Origin: an uncultured Nesterenkonia sp.
GTDB lineage: Bacteria > Actinomycetota > Actinomycetes > Actinomycetales > Micrococcaceae
NCBI GenBank assembly: GCA_947494195.1
Contig: CANLUC010000010.1
Span: 1 to 57,014 of the forward strand
Length of the DNA: 57,014 bases
Direction: 5' to 3'
The translations under genes were made by a program, and so were the position numbers. The notes under the pieces are model-generated. The model saw only the letters and a program-made list of their open reading frames with translations. It was not told the origin of the DNA and searched no databases. How positions within the stretch are numbered: position 1 is the stretch's first letter; every line of letters begins with the position of its first letter. Shown in pieces: positions 33,835-42,864 of this stretch.

Positions 33835-34000
33835 TGGAAACCTCTCCCTGTAGTTGCGGGGCCGCCTGGTGTGAAGTGTGAGCCGGGTAGCTCACGTTCT
33901 TCAGGTCTTGATCGACCGCGGTGCCCCGCACCCTGCCTTGCGGTAGTTACTGGAACAGCTCCGGTCAGCGGCAGGAAGAGGTCTGACGGAGGCGCTGCGG
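33835..34000 (-). ncRNA. Structured leader, candidate c-di-AMP (ydaO) riboswitch
   Basis: The 5' leader of the NlpC/P60 gene is about 180-250 nt long and GC-rich, with local hairpins: GTGAGC-N6-GCTCAC (33878-33895) and GGTGC-N3-GCACC (33920-33932), and a conserved-looking CCGGAGCTGTTCC segment. In actinobacteria, genes of wall hydrolases with this leader layout often carry the ydaO c-di-AMP riboswitch, which shuts expression off when c-di-AMP is high. I recognise the layout, not every consensus base. A covariance model search would settle it. Confidence 0.45.
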
Positions 34001-34301
34001 CTTCGGACATCGGTCGCAGGCACGACTACGACGTTATAACAGATCGATAACAAATGTCACGTTAAGGTAACGACCAGTGCGGGAGCAAATTCATACAGTC
34101 GGGACTGGAGCGGAAAGCCCAAGCGCCTTCTGGATCAGCCGAACAGGTGCCGAGTGGTTATCAGCAGACCCTTTTGAAGTCCTTCTGGGCTGGCGTTTCC
34201 GGTTGTGCTGGTCCGGTCCTCGCTTGGAGGCCCTGGCCCCTCAGCGGACACGTGGCGCAAGTGTGGGGGACTCAGTGCCCGTATACCCTGCCCGACTAAA
34301 G

Positions 34302-34327
34302 GCCCGTAAACCGATCGGCTTACGGGC
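34302..34327 (-). terminator. Hairpin at the end of the Type ISP gene
   Basis: GCCCGTAA pairs with TTACGGGC around an inner CCGATCGG palindrome. The stop codon of the restriction-modification gene lies inside the stem and a short T-rich stretch follows on the minus strand, so it should end that transcript. Confidence 0.65.
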
Positions 34328-37300
34328 GAGCTTCAAATGTAAGACGAGGTAGTTCCTCGAGTATCCGTTGGGTTTCCACGCTGACCGTGGTGACCCGTTT
34401 GATCAGATTCACCAGGTAACGACGATCATCGTTTTCTCGCGCCCAGTCGTTGGGATCGTTCTCGATCCCGGAGGACTTATCTGTTTTGACCTGGTATCTG
34501 TCGATGAGCCACTCCAGTGCCGAACGGGAGCCCAGCACGTACTCATGAGCTTCGTCTGGGATCCCTGTGAGGGTCACGTTGTGGTTATACACGATCCGCG
34601 ATCTGTCTGGAGTCCGGGGCTTGCCGGCCCAGCGGAGCTTTTCCACTCGGTAGTACTCAACGCTCGTTTCGTCTCCTGTGGTGTGTTCTTCGACTAGCGG
34701 GTAGGGCTCCACGCTCTCATAGCCAATATGTAGAGCCAGGAGGTCCCGTCCGGTACTAGCGAAGGCTCCGAAGTCTTCTGCTGTGTCGGGGAGGGGGATG
34801 CGGGGCAGTTGACGCTTTAACTCTGAGGAGTACGCCTGCCGATAATCGGGGGAGTGCAGCAACGCGTAAATGCTGGAGAAGATGTCGTCCTTGGTTACCG
34901 TCTTTCCGAAAGCGGACTGGTATCGGGTTAGCGTCTCATCGCTGACGTTGTCCTGGCGAAGATATCCCTCCACGACGACGTCCTGCTCACCCTTAGAGGG
35001 GATAGCGAGCATATCCCCGTCGTTGACCGGGTGATAGGTGTACCGAGGGAAGAACTGTCCCCCTTCCGAGCCCCAGAAGTTAAGGTCTGGAATGATTGCT
35101 GTCGCTTGAACAGCAAATGGCTTCTGGGCCCCAATTCCAGTGAGGTAGAAGCCGTGGTTGGGGTGGTTCGGGGTCGGGAACATCGACGGCAGCTTGCTGC
35201 GGCCTTCGGAGTATCCAGTTCCAAAGTATGCGTACTGTTTCGAAAATGGTCGGTACATGGCGAGGCGGACTTCGGAAACGTCCACGCGAAGAGCGTGATC
35301 TCTCGCCGTGAGACTCCTGAGACCGCGCGACCAGGACAGTGCCGTGGAGAGGGCTAGCTCTGGACGCTCCCGTAGCCACGCGGATACGTCTTTCTCATCG
35401 CGCTTGGAACGCGACTCTAAGCGGTACTCACGTCGCGCACGTTCATACGCAGTGGTCATAGCCTCAACATTCTTGAGCAAGTTTCTGCCAGAAAAGCTGT
35501 AAATCCAGGCATCGCGCCCACTTGCCAAACCCCCTCCGTACGTCAGCATTACGGGATCCACTGCGTTGGATCCATGTTTGTCGCCCAGAGGGTGGAGGGT
35601 GTCGTAGAGGTCTGAGGACTGGTTAATCCATTCGCCCTTCGCGTTGGGGGTGATGGTCTCCCACCGGGTGCTCGTGATAGTGGAGTCTCGGATGATGGCG
35701 AGTTTGTCCTCCCTGGTGAGGTAGTCCCCGATGTTCCGGTAGTGCAGCACGCAGTCACCATTATGGGAGGGGTCCTTGACCCCGATCATGATCGCGACCG
35801 TCGCCCGGCTACCAGCCCCGAAGACCTTGCCCCCCTCTCTGCGTGATTGCTCTCCTGCGGTTCGCTGGTTGCCGCGAAGGTTGTAGATGTAAAGGTGGTC
35901 GAAGTCTTCGGTGAGGCTCTTGCGGAGTCCGTCGGCGGAGTTTGAGTCGATGTAGCCACCGTTGGTGACGTAGGCGAGGATGCCGCGGTCTCCGATCCTG
36001 TTGGTGCCCCACCGGATTGCCCGAATGTAGGAGTCGTAGAGACTCCTTTGGAGTTGGCCGGAACCCTGCTCCGCGTAGGTTTCTCGGATGCTGGCATCCA
36101 GAGTGGGGTAGGCCTGGTTCGCGTTGTTATCGTTGGCGCTGTTCTGCCCCGAAGAGTAGGGCGGGTTCCCCACGATGACTCGGATATCTGACGCCAGCTG
36201 GCGGGTCGCACGGTGGTTATTGGTGGTGAACACGGTGGTGTCGAGGGTGTCGCCGTCCTCGCTCATCTGGAACGTATCGGTCAGCACGATGCCTTCGAAC
36301 GGGGCATAGTCTCCACCGGCAATCCCGTGATACGTCGCTTCAATGTTGATCGCAGCGATGTAGTAGGCCAACAGCATCAACTCATTGGCGTGGAGTTCGT
36401 TGGCGTACTTCCGGGCCAGGTCGTGCTCGGTGATCACCCCGGATTCCAGGAGTCTGACGATGAAGGTGCCGGTCCCGGTGAATGGGTCGAGGATGTGGAC
36501 CCCTTCGTCGGTGAGTCCTGCTCCGTAGTGGGTTTTGGAGAGGTCATCGACGGCGTTGATGATGAAGTCGACGATTTCGACAGGGGTGTAAACCACCCCG
36601 AGGGCGTTGGCTTGTTTCGGGAACGCGGTCTTGAAGAACTTCTCGTAGAGCTCGGTGATGATCTGCTGCTTACCTTCGGGGTTGTTGATCCCGGAGGCGC
36701 GGCGAGCCACGGAGGCGTAGAAGGAGTTCAGCGACTCGGTCTCCGCGGTGAGGTTCTTCCCCTCCAGGGTCAATGCCATGGCGTCCATCGCTTGGGAGAC
36801 CGGGTTATGGGCTGCGAAGTCATAGCCTTCGAAAAGTGCGTCGAAGACCGGTTTGGTGATCAGGTGCTGAGAGAGCATTGAGATCGCGTCATCGGGCCCG
36901 ATCCCTTGGTTCAGGTTGGCTTGCAGCGCTTTGACGAACGTGCCGAAGGATTCTTCGATCTCTGGGGTGGGGTTCTGGTGGATGAGGGTGTGGATCCGGC
37001 GGGTATGCCGGCCGGCGACATCAGCGATGTCTTTGGACCAGTTCTCCCAGTACTCGCGGTCTCCGACTTTTTCCACGATCTTGGCGTAGATCGCGTCGCG
37101 CCATTGCTCTGCCCCGGGGAACTCGAGATCGAAGGCGAGCTGTTTGCCGGTAGAGACACTGGAGTCCTGATCGTCTTCGTTTCCGGTGCCGACTCCGATG
37201 ACTTGAAGGGTTTCGTCGCGTGCCTCGTTGAGGTCGATCTTGTTGATCTTGGCTTCGAACCGGTCATCGTGGGACCGCAGCGCGTTGAGCACGCTCCAGA

Positions 37301-39155
37301 TCACTTTGTACCGCTTGGAGTCCTTCAACGCCTGCTCTGGGCTCTGCCCGGTAGGGATCCCCACGGGCAGGATGATGTACCCGTAGTCCTTTCCTGGGGC
37401 GGTGCGCATGACCCGGCCTACGGATTGGACGACGTCGACTTGGGAGTTCCTGGGGTTGAGGAACATCACCGCGTCCAGGGTGGGGACATCGACCCCTTCA
37501 GAAAGACACCGGGCGTTGGTCAGGATCCTGCATTCGCCGGTGTCGGGTTCTGCTTCGAGCCAGCGGAGCTTTTCGTTGCGGATTGCGACGTTCATCCCGC
37601 CATCGACATGGTCGGCTTCACACACCAGGTCCCGGGAACTGTCCTGGGCGAGCTGCTTGGTGATGGCCGGGAACATGGACGCAACTCGTTTGGACTCTTT
37701 GATATTCGACGCGAATGCCACCGCCCGCCGCATGGGCCTGGCCACTACTCCGGCGGCCTTGGCTGCCGGGTCATCTGCGCCACGGGTGGCGAGCCCATTC
37801 CAGCACCCCACGATCCGGGGAACGTCATCGATACCCAGTTCGCCGTGTTCATCGGTGAGCAGGGATTGGAGCTGATCATTGACCGCGTCTTCATCGACTG
37901 CCAAGACCAGCACCTTGTAGTCAGCCAACAACTGTTTCTCAACAGCTTCACCGAAACCTAGCTGATAGAAGTCCGGACCATACTTAACCGGGTCGTTCAT
38001 CGAGGCCACGGCCACGGATTTCTCTTCCGCTTTGGCCTTGGTGGCTTCATCGAAGACCCTGGGGGTAGCGGTCATGTAAAGCCGCTTAGCGGCGCTGATG
38101 AAGGAGTTGTCGTGGATCTTCACGAACGCTGATTCGTCTTGTCCTGCGAGGGTGGCGCCGGTGGTGCGGTGGGCCTCATCGCAGATCACTAGATCGAACT
38201 CACCGAACCCGTGAGCCTGTGCTTGGGCGATGACTTCGATGGACTGATACGTGGAGAACACGATGGTCCGGCCCGGGTAGTCCTTCGCGAGCCGGCGGGA
38301 ATTGACCAATCTCGACGGATCTGTTGTGGCAGGGACCACGAGGTCGGTGGTGGATACGTCTTCTTCGGTGTTTTTCCCGACCTTGACATCAGAGCAGACG
38401 GCGACGGCGCGGAAGTCTTCGGTGGCGTCGGTTTTCCATTCTCGCAGGGTCTGGGACAACAAGGCGATAGAGGGAACCAAAAACAGAATGGTTCCGGTGA
38501 CCGGTGTCTGGGTTTCTACGATCTGAAGAGCCGTGTAGGTCTTGCCTGTACCGCAGGCCATGATCATCTTGCCTCGATCGTGGGCGGCGAAGCCTTCTTC
38601 CACGGCGGCCATGGCTTCGCGCTGGTGAGCACGTGGTGCTTTCCTACCCCCGGCGCGGACCATTTTTTCGGGGGCTTGGATGGAGAACTGCTGCCAGGCG
38701 ATATCGGAGCGGGCCAGATCGTGGATATTGAGCACCGAGACGGAGGGTTCCACGTTCTGGATTGCCGCCTGGGCGTTAGGTCCGAGACCTTTCGCGCTGG
38801 TGGAGACCAGCATTCGGTAGTCAAACTCCGACCTTGATGACGCGGCGAGGAAGGAATCGATCGCCGGTTTCGAGACGGTGGACTGGGGGTCGACGAACTT
38901 GGTCTGGATCGCGGTGAGTTCACCGGTCGCGGCGTTCTTCGCGACCAGATCGACCCCGATATCGACGCGCCCGTCCCGGTGGGGGTACTCGTTCCAAAGC
39001 CATACCTGGGAGAACTCAGAGGCGTAGACGGGGTCGGTGGTGAGGTAGGACTTGATGAGGCGTTCGAACTTATCGCCCTTGTCCCGTTCGTCTAGTGCTC
39101 CGTTATAGAGGGCATCTAGGAGGGAGAACAGGGCGTCGGACGCGGGGGAACTCAT
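34320..39155 (-). CDS. Type ISP single-polypeptide restriction-modification enzyme
   Basis: A 1611-residue protein with restriction, translocation, methylation and target recognition in one chain, like LlaBIII and LlaGI. The N-terminal Mrr-like nuclease has D65/D69 in RVDIGVDLVA and the QTK motif (84-86). The SF2 helicase-like motor has ACGTGKT (200-206), DEAH (326-329), MTATPR and QSVGRVMRTAPGK. After a helical coupler comes an N6-adenine methyltransferase with DPFTGTGTF (about 889) and NPPY (about 996). The C-terminal 500 residues should be the target recognition domain. It would methylate its own sites and cleave unmodified phage DNA after translocation. ATG 39155 is preferred over a GTG 13 codons upstream. 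An Abi_2 gene lies 73 bp upstream on the same strand. Confidence 0.93.
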   Translation of the reverse strand: MSSPASDALFSLLDALYNGALDERDKGDKFERLIKSYLTTDPVYASEFSQVWLWNEYPHRDGRVDIGVDLVAKNAATGELTAIQTKFVDPQSTVSKPAIDSFLAASSRSEFDYRMLVSTSAKGLGPNAQAAIQNVEPSVSVLNIHDLARSDIAWQQFSIQAPEKMVRAGGRKAPRAHQREAMAAVEEGFAAHDRGKMIMACGTGKTYTALQIVETQTPVTGTILFLVPSIALLSQTLREWKTDATEDFRAVAVCSDVKVGKNTEEDVSTTDLVVPATTDPSRLVNSRRLAKDYPGRTIVFSTYQSIEVIAQAQAHGFGEFDLVICDEAHRTTGATLAGQDESAFVKIHDNSFISAAKRLYMTATPRVFDEATKAKAEEKSVAVASMNDPVKYGPDFYQLGFGEAVEKQLLADYKVLVLAVDEDAVNDQLQSLLTDEHGELGIDDVPRIVGCWNGLATRGADDPAAKAAGVVARPMRRAVAFASNIKESKRVASMFPAITKQLAQDSSRDLVCEADHVDGGMNVAIRNEKLRWLEAEPDTGECRILTNARCLSEGVDVPTLDAVMFLNPRNSQVDVVQSVGRVMRTAPGKDYGYIILPVGIPTGQSPEQALKDSKRYKVIWSVLNALRSHDDRFEAKINKIDLNEARDETLQVIGVGTGNEDDQDSSVSTGKQLAFDLEFPGAEQWRDAIYAKIVEKVGDREYWENWSKDIADVAGRHTRRIHTLIHQNPTPEIEESFGTFVKALQANLNQGIGPDDAISMLSQHLITKPVFDALFEGYDFAAHNPVSQAMDAMALTLEGKNLTAETESLNSFYASVARRASGINNPEGKQQIITELYEKFFKTAFPKQANALGVVYTPVEIVDFIINAVDDLSKTHYGAGLTDEGVHILDPFTGTGTFIVRLLESGVITEHDLARKYANELHANELMLLAYYIAAINIEATYHGIAGGDYAPFEGIVLTDTFQMSEDGDTLDTTVFTTNNHRATRQLASDIRVIVGNPPYSSGQNSANDNNANQAYPTLDASIRETYAEQGSGQLQRSLYDSYIRAIRWGTNRIGDRGILAYVTNGGYIDSNSADGLRKSLTEDFDHLYIYNLRGNQRTAGEQSRREGGKVFGAGSRATVAIMIGVKDPSHNGDCVLHYRNIGDYLTREDKLAIIRDSTITSTRWETITPNAKGEWINQSSDLYDTLHPLGDKHGSNAVDPVMLTYGGGLASGRDAWIYSFSGRNLLKNVEAMTTAYERARREYRLESRSKRDEKDVSAWLRERPELALSTALSWSRGLRSLTARDHALRVDVSEVRLAMYRPFSKQYAYFGTGYSEGRSKLPSMFPTPNHPNHGFYLTGIGAQKPFAVQATAIIPDLNFWGSEGGQFFPRYTYHPVNDGDMLAIPSKGEQDVVVEGYLRQDNVSDETLTRYQSAFGKTVTKDDIFSSIYALLHSPDYRQAYSSELKRQLPRIPLPDTAEDFGAFASTGRDLLALHIGYESVEPYPLVEEHTTGDETSVEYYRVEKLRWAGKPRTPDRSRIVYNHNVTLTGIPDEAHEYVLGSRSALEWLIDRYQVKTDKSSGIENDPNDWARENDDRRYLVNLIKRVTTVSVETQRILEELPRLTFEARP

Positions 39156-39228
39156 GCAGGCATTATCCAGGAAAACCCGCCCAGCGCGACCCACGGCGGA
39201 GTCGAGGCTCAGCGCATTGACGAAGGGG

Positions 39229-40140
39229 TCACGTCCAGAGCGGGTTGGTGTTCCATCCGTCTGATGCTCCCAGGACAGCTCTCTCCACGAGGGGGACGTT
39301 GGGATACGTTCGGAGCACGCTCGGAAGCAAATGTGGGCTCCCGATCTCTCGGGTGTGCAACATATGTTGGATCAGCGTGAGCTGGGTGAAGGTTCTCGTT
39401 TTAACTGGCGCCAAAGCGTCCAGGCCGGGGAAGGTCCCTGGTCGTGGAAGCATGGGTTGGAGGGCGTGAACGCGATTGAAGAGACGTCCATGATGTGCGC
39501 AGGTGTTTCGCACCATGTTGAGGCTCTTCATCCAACGCCTGAGTTGCGGTGCGGTGAGGTTGAAAGTGTCGGCGACTGTGTCTTGCACAGGTCGCGGAGA
39601 GAATTCAAGAAGTTTTGCTAGAGCGCCCCAGCCAAGGAGTTCCACTGCTGCCCACACTGGGAGGGTGCCGCCGTACTTGCTGTCGTGGTGGTCAACGAAG
39701 TCTTCATGGGAGTTCCGTCGCTCTTGGTGGTACTTCCCAATCCACTTTTCGTAGTCTTTGCCCTGGCGTGCTGCGGAGCCGAGGAGCTCTGGGCGTAGAT
39801 GCGCCGATTCATGAACTTCGCCCAATGCGTGCCCCAGAGTGGCGCGAATCGCTAGTTCAATCGGGGTCATCGCAGCGAACGTCGTCGTGCGAAGTCTTGC
39901 GTCAAAGTCGTAGAGGGCTAGAACATCGCTCAGTGTTGTTCCGTCGCGGAAGGTATCGCTGCGTCCCCGCTCGTGTACTTTCTGCTTTCTCAAGGGGTAC
40001 CAGTACCCGCTGAGTCGGTAATAGCTGACCTTTGAGAGCGTGAGCGCGGCTTCGTCTCGGTCTCCGACCTCCATGCCGCGGGTTTCCAGTAGATCGACCT
40101 GTTGCGCGTAGCTCTTGAACTCTTTAATGGCGTGGGTCAC
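39229..40140 (-). CDS. Abi_2 family (AbiD/AbiF) HEPN protein
   Basis: A 303-residue Abi_2 protein. Family features are VSYYRLSGYWYPLR (about 38-51), DGTTLSDVLALYDFD, and the HEPN ribonuclease-type motif RNTCAHH (R211 to H216/H217). AbiD/AbiF proteins abort phage infection; related ones are HEPN RNases held in check by, or working with, a small structured RNA encoded just upstream. Start is GTG 40140: GGAGG sits 5 nt upstream, while any longer form would run through the terminator hairpin at 40162-40198. That hairpin and its T run, a few bases before the ribosome binding site, point to such an upstream RNA. The Type ISP gene follows on the same strand. Confidence 0.88.
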   Translation of the reverse strand: MTHAIKEFKSYAQQVDLLETRGMEVGDRDEAALTLSKVSYYRLSGYWYPLRKQKVHERGRSDTFRDGTTLSDVLALYDFDARLRTTTFAAMTPIELAIRATLGHALGEVHESAHLRPELLGSAARQGKDYEKWIGKYHQERRNSHEDFVDHHDSKYGGTLPVWAAVELLGWGALAKLLEFSPRPVQDTVADTFNLTAPQLRRWMKSLNMVRNTCAHHGRLFNRVHALQPMLPRPGTFPGLDALAPVKTRTFTQLTLIQHMLHTREIGSPHLLPSVLRTYPNVPLVERAVLGASDGWNTNPLWT

Positions 40141-40154
40141 ATCTACCTCCGAGC

Positions 40155-40198
40155 AAAAAAAGACCGGCCCTGGGCTTGCTGGGCAAGCGGTACCGGTC
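40155..40198 (-). terminator. Rho-independent terminator directly before the Abi_2 ribosome binding site
   Basis: A two-part stem (outer 40162-40167 with 40193-40198; inner 40174-40179 with 40183-40188) is followed on the minus strand by seven T's. Full termination would leave the Abi_2 gene silent, so translation depends on read-through. Confidence 0.85.
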
Positions 40199-40298
40199 GT
40201 AGTGCAGCAAATATACATCCCCACGGTGGCAAAGTGAAACGCGGAGCGGTAACTCGAGTAGGTGAGAGGGTGACCTGCGGGATCCATTGGAGTCGATG
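40155..40298 (-). ncRNA. Candidate abiF-type small RNA upstream of the Abi_2 gene
   Basis: Between a TATAAA box on the minus strand (40310-40305) and a terminator lies about 145 bp without a reading frame. The terminator has GACCGG pairing with CCGGTC (40162-40167 with 40193-40198), an inner 6-bp stem GCTTGC-N3-GCAAGC (40174-40188), and seven T's (40161-40155). It ends 5 nt before the ribosome binding site of the Abi_2 gene. Structured RNAs upstream of abiF genes are known (the abiF RNA motif). Identity with that motif is inferred from position and architecture; the RNA would be the antitoxin or partner, with read-through giving the protein. Confidence 0.6.
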
Positions 40299-40372
40299 AG
40301 ACTGTTTATACGTCATCTTACTCATATAAACTTTAAAACCGCTGTGAGTGTTTTGGGTTAGCGGAGGATTGT

Positions 40373-41461
40373 GTGTCGGAAAACAACGGGCCTGGATGCG
40401 GTCTCATTATTGGACTCCTTGCCGTGTTGATTGGGCTGCCGCTGTTTATCCTCGTCATCGCCATCAGCGGGGGAGAGGAAGAGCAGCCGCAAGCCTCGTG
40501 CCGTCCCGGAGCGGTCGAGGATGAGTCCGCGATCCCGGAGGAATACCGGGAGGCCCTGGATTCCGCGGCCGTTGAATCGGGCCTCTCCGTGGATCTGCTG
40601 GCTGCGCAGATCGACGCCGAATCAGGGTGGGACCCTGAGGCGACGAGCCCCGTAGGGGCCGAAGGGCTCGCTCAGTTCATGCCCCAGACCTGGGCGACCT
40701 ACGGCAACGGGGGAGACCCCAACAACGGCGACGACGCGATAGCGGCGATGGGCCGCTATATGGCCGGTGTGTCCGAGGAAGTCTCCGACCTGGCCGGTAA
40801 TGAGCGGGAGCTCGCGGAACTCTCCCTCGCGGCGTACAACGCCGGACCAGGGGCAGTGCAGAACGCCGGCGGCATCCCCGCCTTCCCTGAGACGGAGAAG
40901 TATGTGAAGACCATCATGGGGAGTGCGCAGGGGAACTACTCGGCCGACTGCTCACCCGTCGCGGGACAGGTCATCGGTGAACTGGGATCGGGGGAGTGGA
41001 CCAGTCCTCTACCGGGCGGCACCACCACTTCCGGCTTCGGTGCCCGGTCCTGTCCGATCCTCAACGCGCTCAACTGCGCCGGCGGGGTCTCCGATCACCG
41101 GGGCCTGGACTTCGCCGGCCCCTCCGGTTCCACCGTGGTCGCGCCGATGGATCTAGAGATCCGCGCCACCGGCGTCATCCCCAACTGGGAGCAACTGGGC
41201 TGGGTCGTCCTGGGAAAGCAGCCCGACGCCCCAGGACTGCACATCGAGTTCGCCCACTGCGCGGCCAACAGCATCCAAGTCAATCCCGGTGACACCGTGG
41301 CCCCCGGCACCCCGCTATGCACCCAGGGCAACACCGGATCATCGGCTGGTGAGCACCTACACTTCCAAATCGGGACACCAGACGGGGATGAGTCCATCCC
41401 AGGGTGGGAGAACCTGGTCGATCCCGCACCACTGTTGAGAGAAAAGGGCATCAGCTCATGA
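40373..41461 (+). CDS. Lytic transglycosylase plus M23 peptidase, conjugation-type wall hydrolase
   Basis: A 362-residue membrane-anchored hydrolase. One transmembrane helix (about 10-31) is followed by a lysozyme-like transglycosylase domain with catalytic E83 in QIDAESGWDPEA and GLAQFMPQTW, then an M23/LytM endopeptidase domain with SDHRGLDFAGP and HLHFQIG metal ligands. Such two-domain proteins open the wall for type IV secretion in Gram-positive conjugative elements (VirB1/TraG-like). Start GTG 40373 has GGAGG 6 nt upstream. Its stop overlaps the next ATG by four bases. No other secretion genes are in the window. Confidence 0.9.
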   Translation: MSENNGPGCGLIIGLLAVLIGLPLFILVIAISGGEEEQPQASCRPGAVEDESAIPEEYREALDSAAVESGLSVDLLAAQIDAESGWDPEATSPVGAEGLAQFMPQTWATYGNGGDPNNGDDAIAAMGRYMAGVSEEVSDLAGNERELAELSLAAYNAGPGAVQNAGGIPAFPETEKYVKTIMGSAQGNYSADCSPVAGQVIGELGSGEWTSPLPGGTTTSGFGARSCPILNALNCAGGVSDHRGLDFAGPSGSTVVAPMDLEIRATGVIPNWEQLGWVVLGKQPDAPGLHIEFAHCAANSIQVNPGDTVAPGTPLCTQGNTGSSAGEHLHFQIGTPDGDESIPGWENLVDPAPLLREKGISS

Positions 41462-42075
41462 GGCGCAACACCATCATTGCCATCATCGTCGCTGTCTTGG
41501 TGCTCGGTGCGGCCGGGGGAGCGTTCGCCTACGTCGCGGTCTCGTCCAATGAGCCGGCAGCCGAAAAGCCCCAACCAGCACGCATGACGCCGGCAGAGCC
41601 GTCGCCGTCGCAGGTTCAGCCCGAGCCGGCCGAAGAGACCTTAGACGAAGGCCAGAACGAAGACCCGTTGGCTGCGGATCGTGAGGCGATGGAGGAACTG
41701 GGGATGGAGGTCGCAGAGATCATGACCACCTGGGACCCCAACGAAGACTTCAACCAGACGGCTGCAGAAATGCGCGCCGGGGATCTGATGACCGAGGAAC
41801 TAGCCGAGTCCATCACCGCACCCGAGCGCCCCACCACCGGTGAGGAATGGTTAAACGCGGCTGAGGCCGGCGCGACCAGTCAACCGACCGCGACACCGAA
41901 CCGAGCAACCTCGAATGAGGTCGTCTCCATCGAAGTGACGTGGGTATGGGTCACCGAGGACGGCGACGTGATCAGCAACCCGACCGAGCGCCGGCTGTTC
42001 TTCTTCAACTTCGAGCAAGACGACGACGGCGAACTACTGGTCAGCGACTACACCTACGAGACTCCCGACTTCTAG
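41458..42075 (+). CDS. Membrane-anchored protein of the transfer region, function unknown
   Basis: A 205-residue protein. An N-terminal hydrophobic helix (RRNTIIAIIVAVLVLGAAGG) is followed by a Pro/Glu-rich linker to about residue 75 and an acidic globular domain. I recognise no family. ATG 41458 overlaps the stop of the transglycosylase gene, showing translational coupling, so it probably works with that hydrolase at the cell envelope during DNA transfer. Confidence 0.85.
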   Translation: MRRNTIIAIIVAVLVLGAAGGAFAYVAVSSNEPAAEKPQPARMTPAEPSPSQVQPEPAEETLDEGQNEDPLAADREAMEELGMEVAEIMTTWDPNEDFNQTAAEMRAGDLMTEELAESITAPERPTTGEEWLNAAEAGATSQPTATPNRATSNEVVSIEVTWVWVTEDGDVISNPTERRLFFFNFEQDDDGELLVSDYTYETPDF

Positions 42076-42103
42076 CGGACGACCCACTGGCCAACGGCGG
42101 GGT

Positions 42104-42304
42104 CTAGCGGAAGATCCCCATGAGTATGAAAGTGGCACCGATGCCGGTGGTCATCCACAAAGGTATGAGCAGGGTTCCCGGCGGGCTGTTCTCGAACATG
42201 GTGTTCTTGTACCCCCACCGGTGAACTGCTTTGTAATTGATGGACCCGACAATTCCACCAACGAAGACGACGGTGCCAAGAAGAACGATGAGCCAGGATT
42301 CCAT
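42104..42304 (-). CDS. Two-TM miniprotein, member 1 of a family of three
   Basis: A 66-residue protein with two hydrophobic helices (WLIVLLGTVVFVGGIVGSI and PLWMTTGIGATFILMGIFR) separated by a basic loop (NYKAVHRWGYKNTMF). The pattern GG.xGS.xYK.VH repeats in the proteins at 42966 and 43637. Function is unknown. I chose ATG 42304, the first codon that gives the shared family start; the ribosome binding site is weak. Confidence 0.7.
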   Translation of the reverse strand: MESWLIVLLGTVVFVGGIVGSINYKAVHRWGYKNTMFENSPPGTLLIPLWMTTGIGATFILMGIFR

Positions 42305-42711
42305 TGTTTGACCGTAGACGAGTCGATTCGCGGTGTGTGAACTAGAGGACGGCCTATCGGCCGGCGGTGTTGGTGTCGGTGCCCCGCTGCGCGGAACCCC
42401 GACAAACCCCCGTGTGGTCACCTGGGGTCGCTGTTGAGTCTCCTCAGCCTAGTCGGGTCCGGGGCCCGACCTGTCAAGGCACGTCCCACCAGATTCAGGC
42501 CCTCGTGCCTCGGTCCCTCGGAGGCGAAAACTTCTGGCACGCGGTCGCAAGCTCCCTTATTTCGCGCCAGAACTTTTCACCGCCTCGCCGTGGCCGGTGA
42601 ACATGCTGGGACTCTTCGGCCTTGACAGCCCACCCGGACCGACTGGTGAGGGGAATGCTCCACAGCAAGGAGCGCAAGACGCCGAGATCCGGCGCACGGA
42701 AGGACGAGGCC

Positions 42712-42864
42712 ATGCCAGAAATGGTTGCCGCTATCGTCCTTGGCGGTCTGACCTTGGCCACTGCCATCGTGCAGTTGGCGAACGCGGTCGTTGAGCTGCG
42801 TAAGCAGCGCAACGAAAAACCCCGCCGATGCTTAGCAGAGCATCGACGGGGCCGTAGGTCCTAG
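42712..42864 (+). CDS. Possible small hydrophobic peptide (50 aa)
   Basis: ATG 42712 (AAGGACGAGG upstream) opens a frame beginning MPEMVAAIVLGGLTLATAIV, a single hydrophobic helix followed by a basic tail (ELRKQRNEKPRR). The frame runs through the hairpin at 42820-42853. Size and shape are like type I toxins or other single-helix peptides, but I recognise no family. Confidence 0.35.
   Translation: MPEMVAAIVLGGLTLATAIVQLANAVVELRKQRNEKPRRCLAEHRRGRRS
42820..42853. repeat. CCCCGCCGA...TCGACGGGGCC hairpin, copy 1
   Basis: An inverted repeat whose arms CCCCGCCGATGCT and AGCATCGACGGGG pair with one mismatch. The same outer arms recur at 43277-43308 and 43432-43462 with different loops. Confidence 0.7.

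Noticed and set aside
36213-37961. Two long open frames on the plus strand
   Set aside because: Both are antisense to the Type ISP gene and have no recognisable protein or ribosome binding site.
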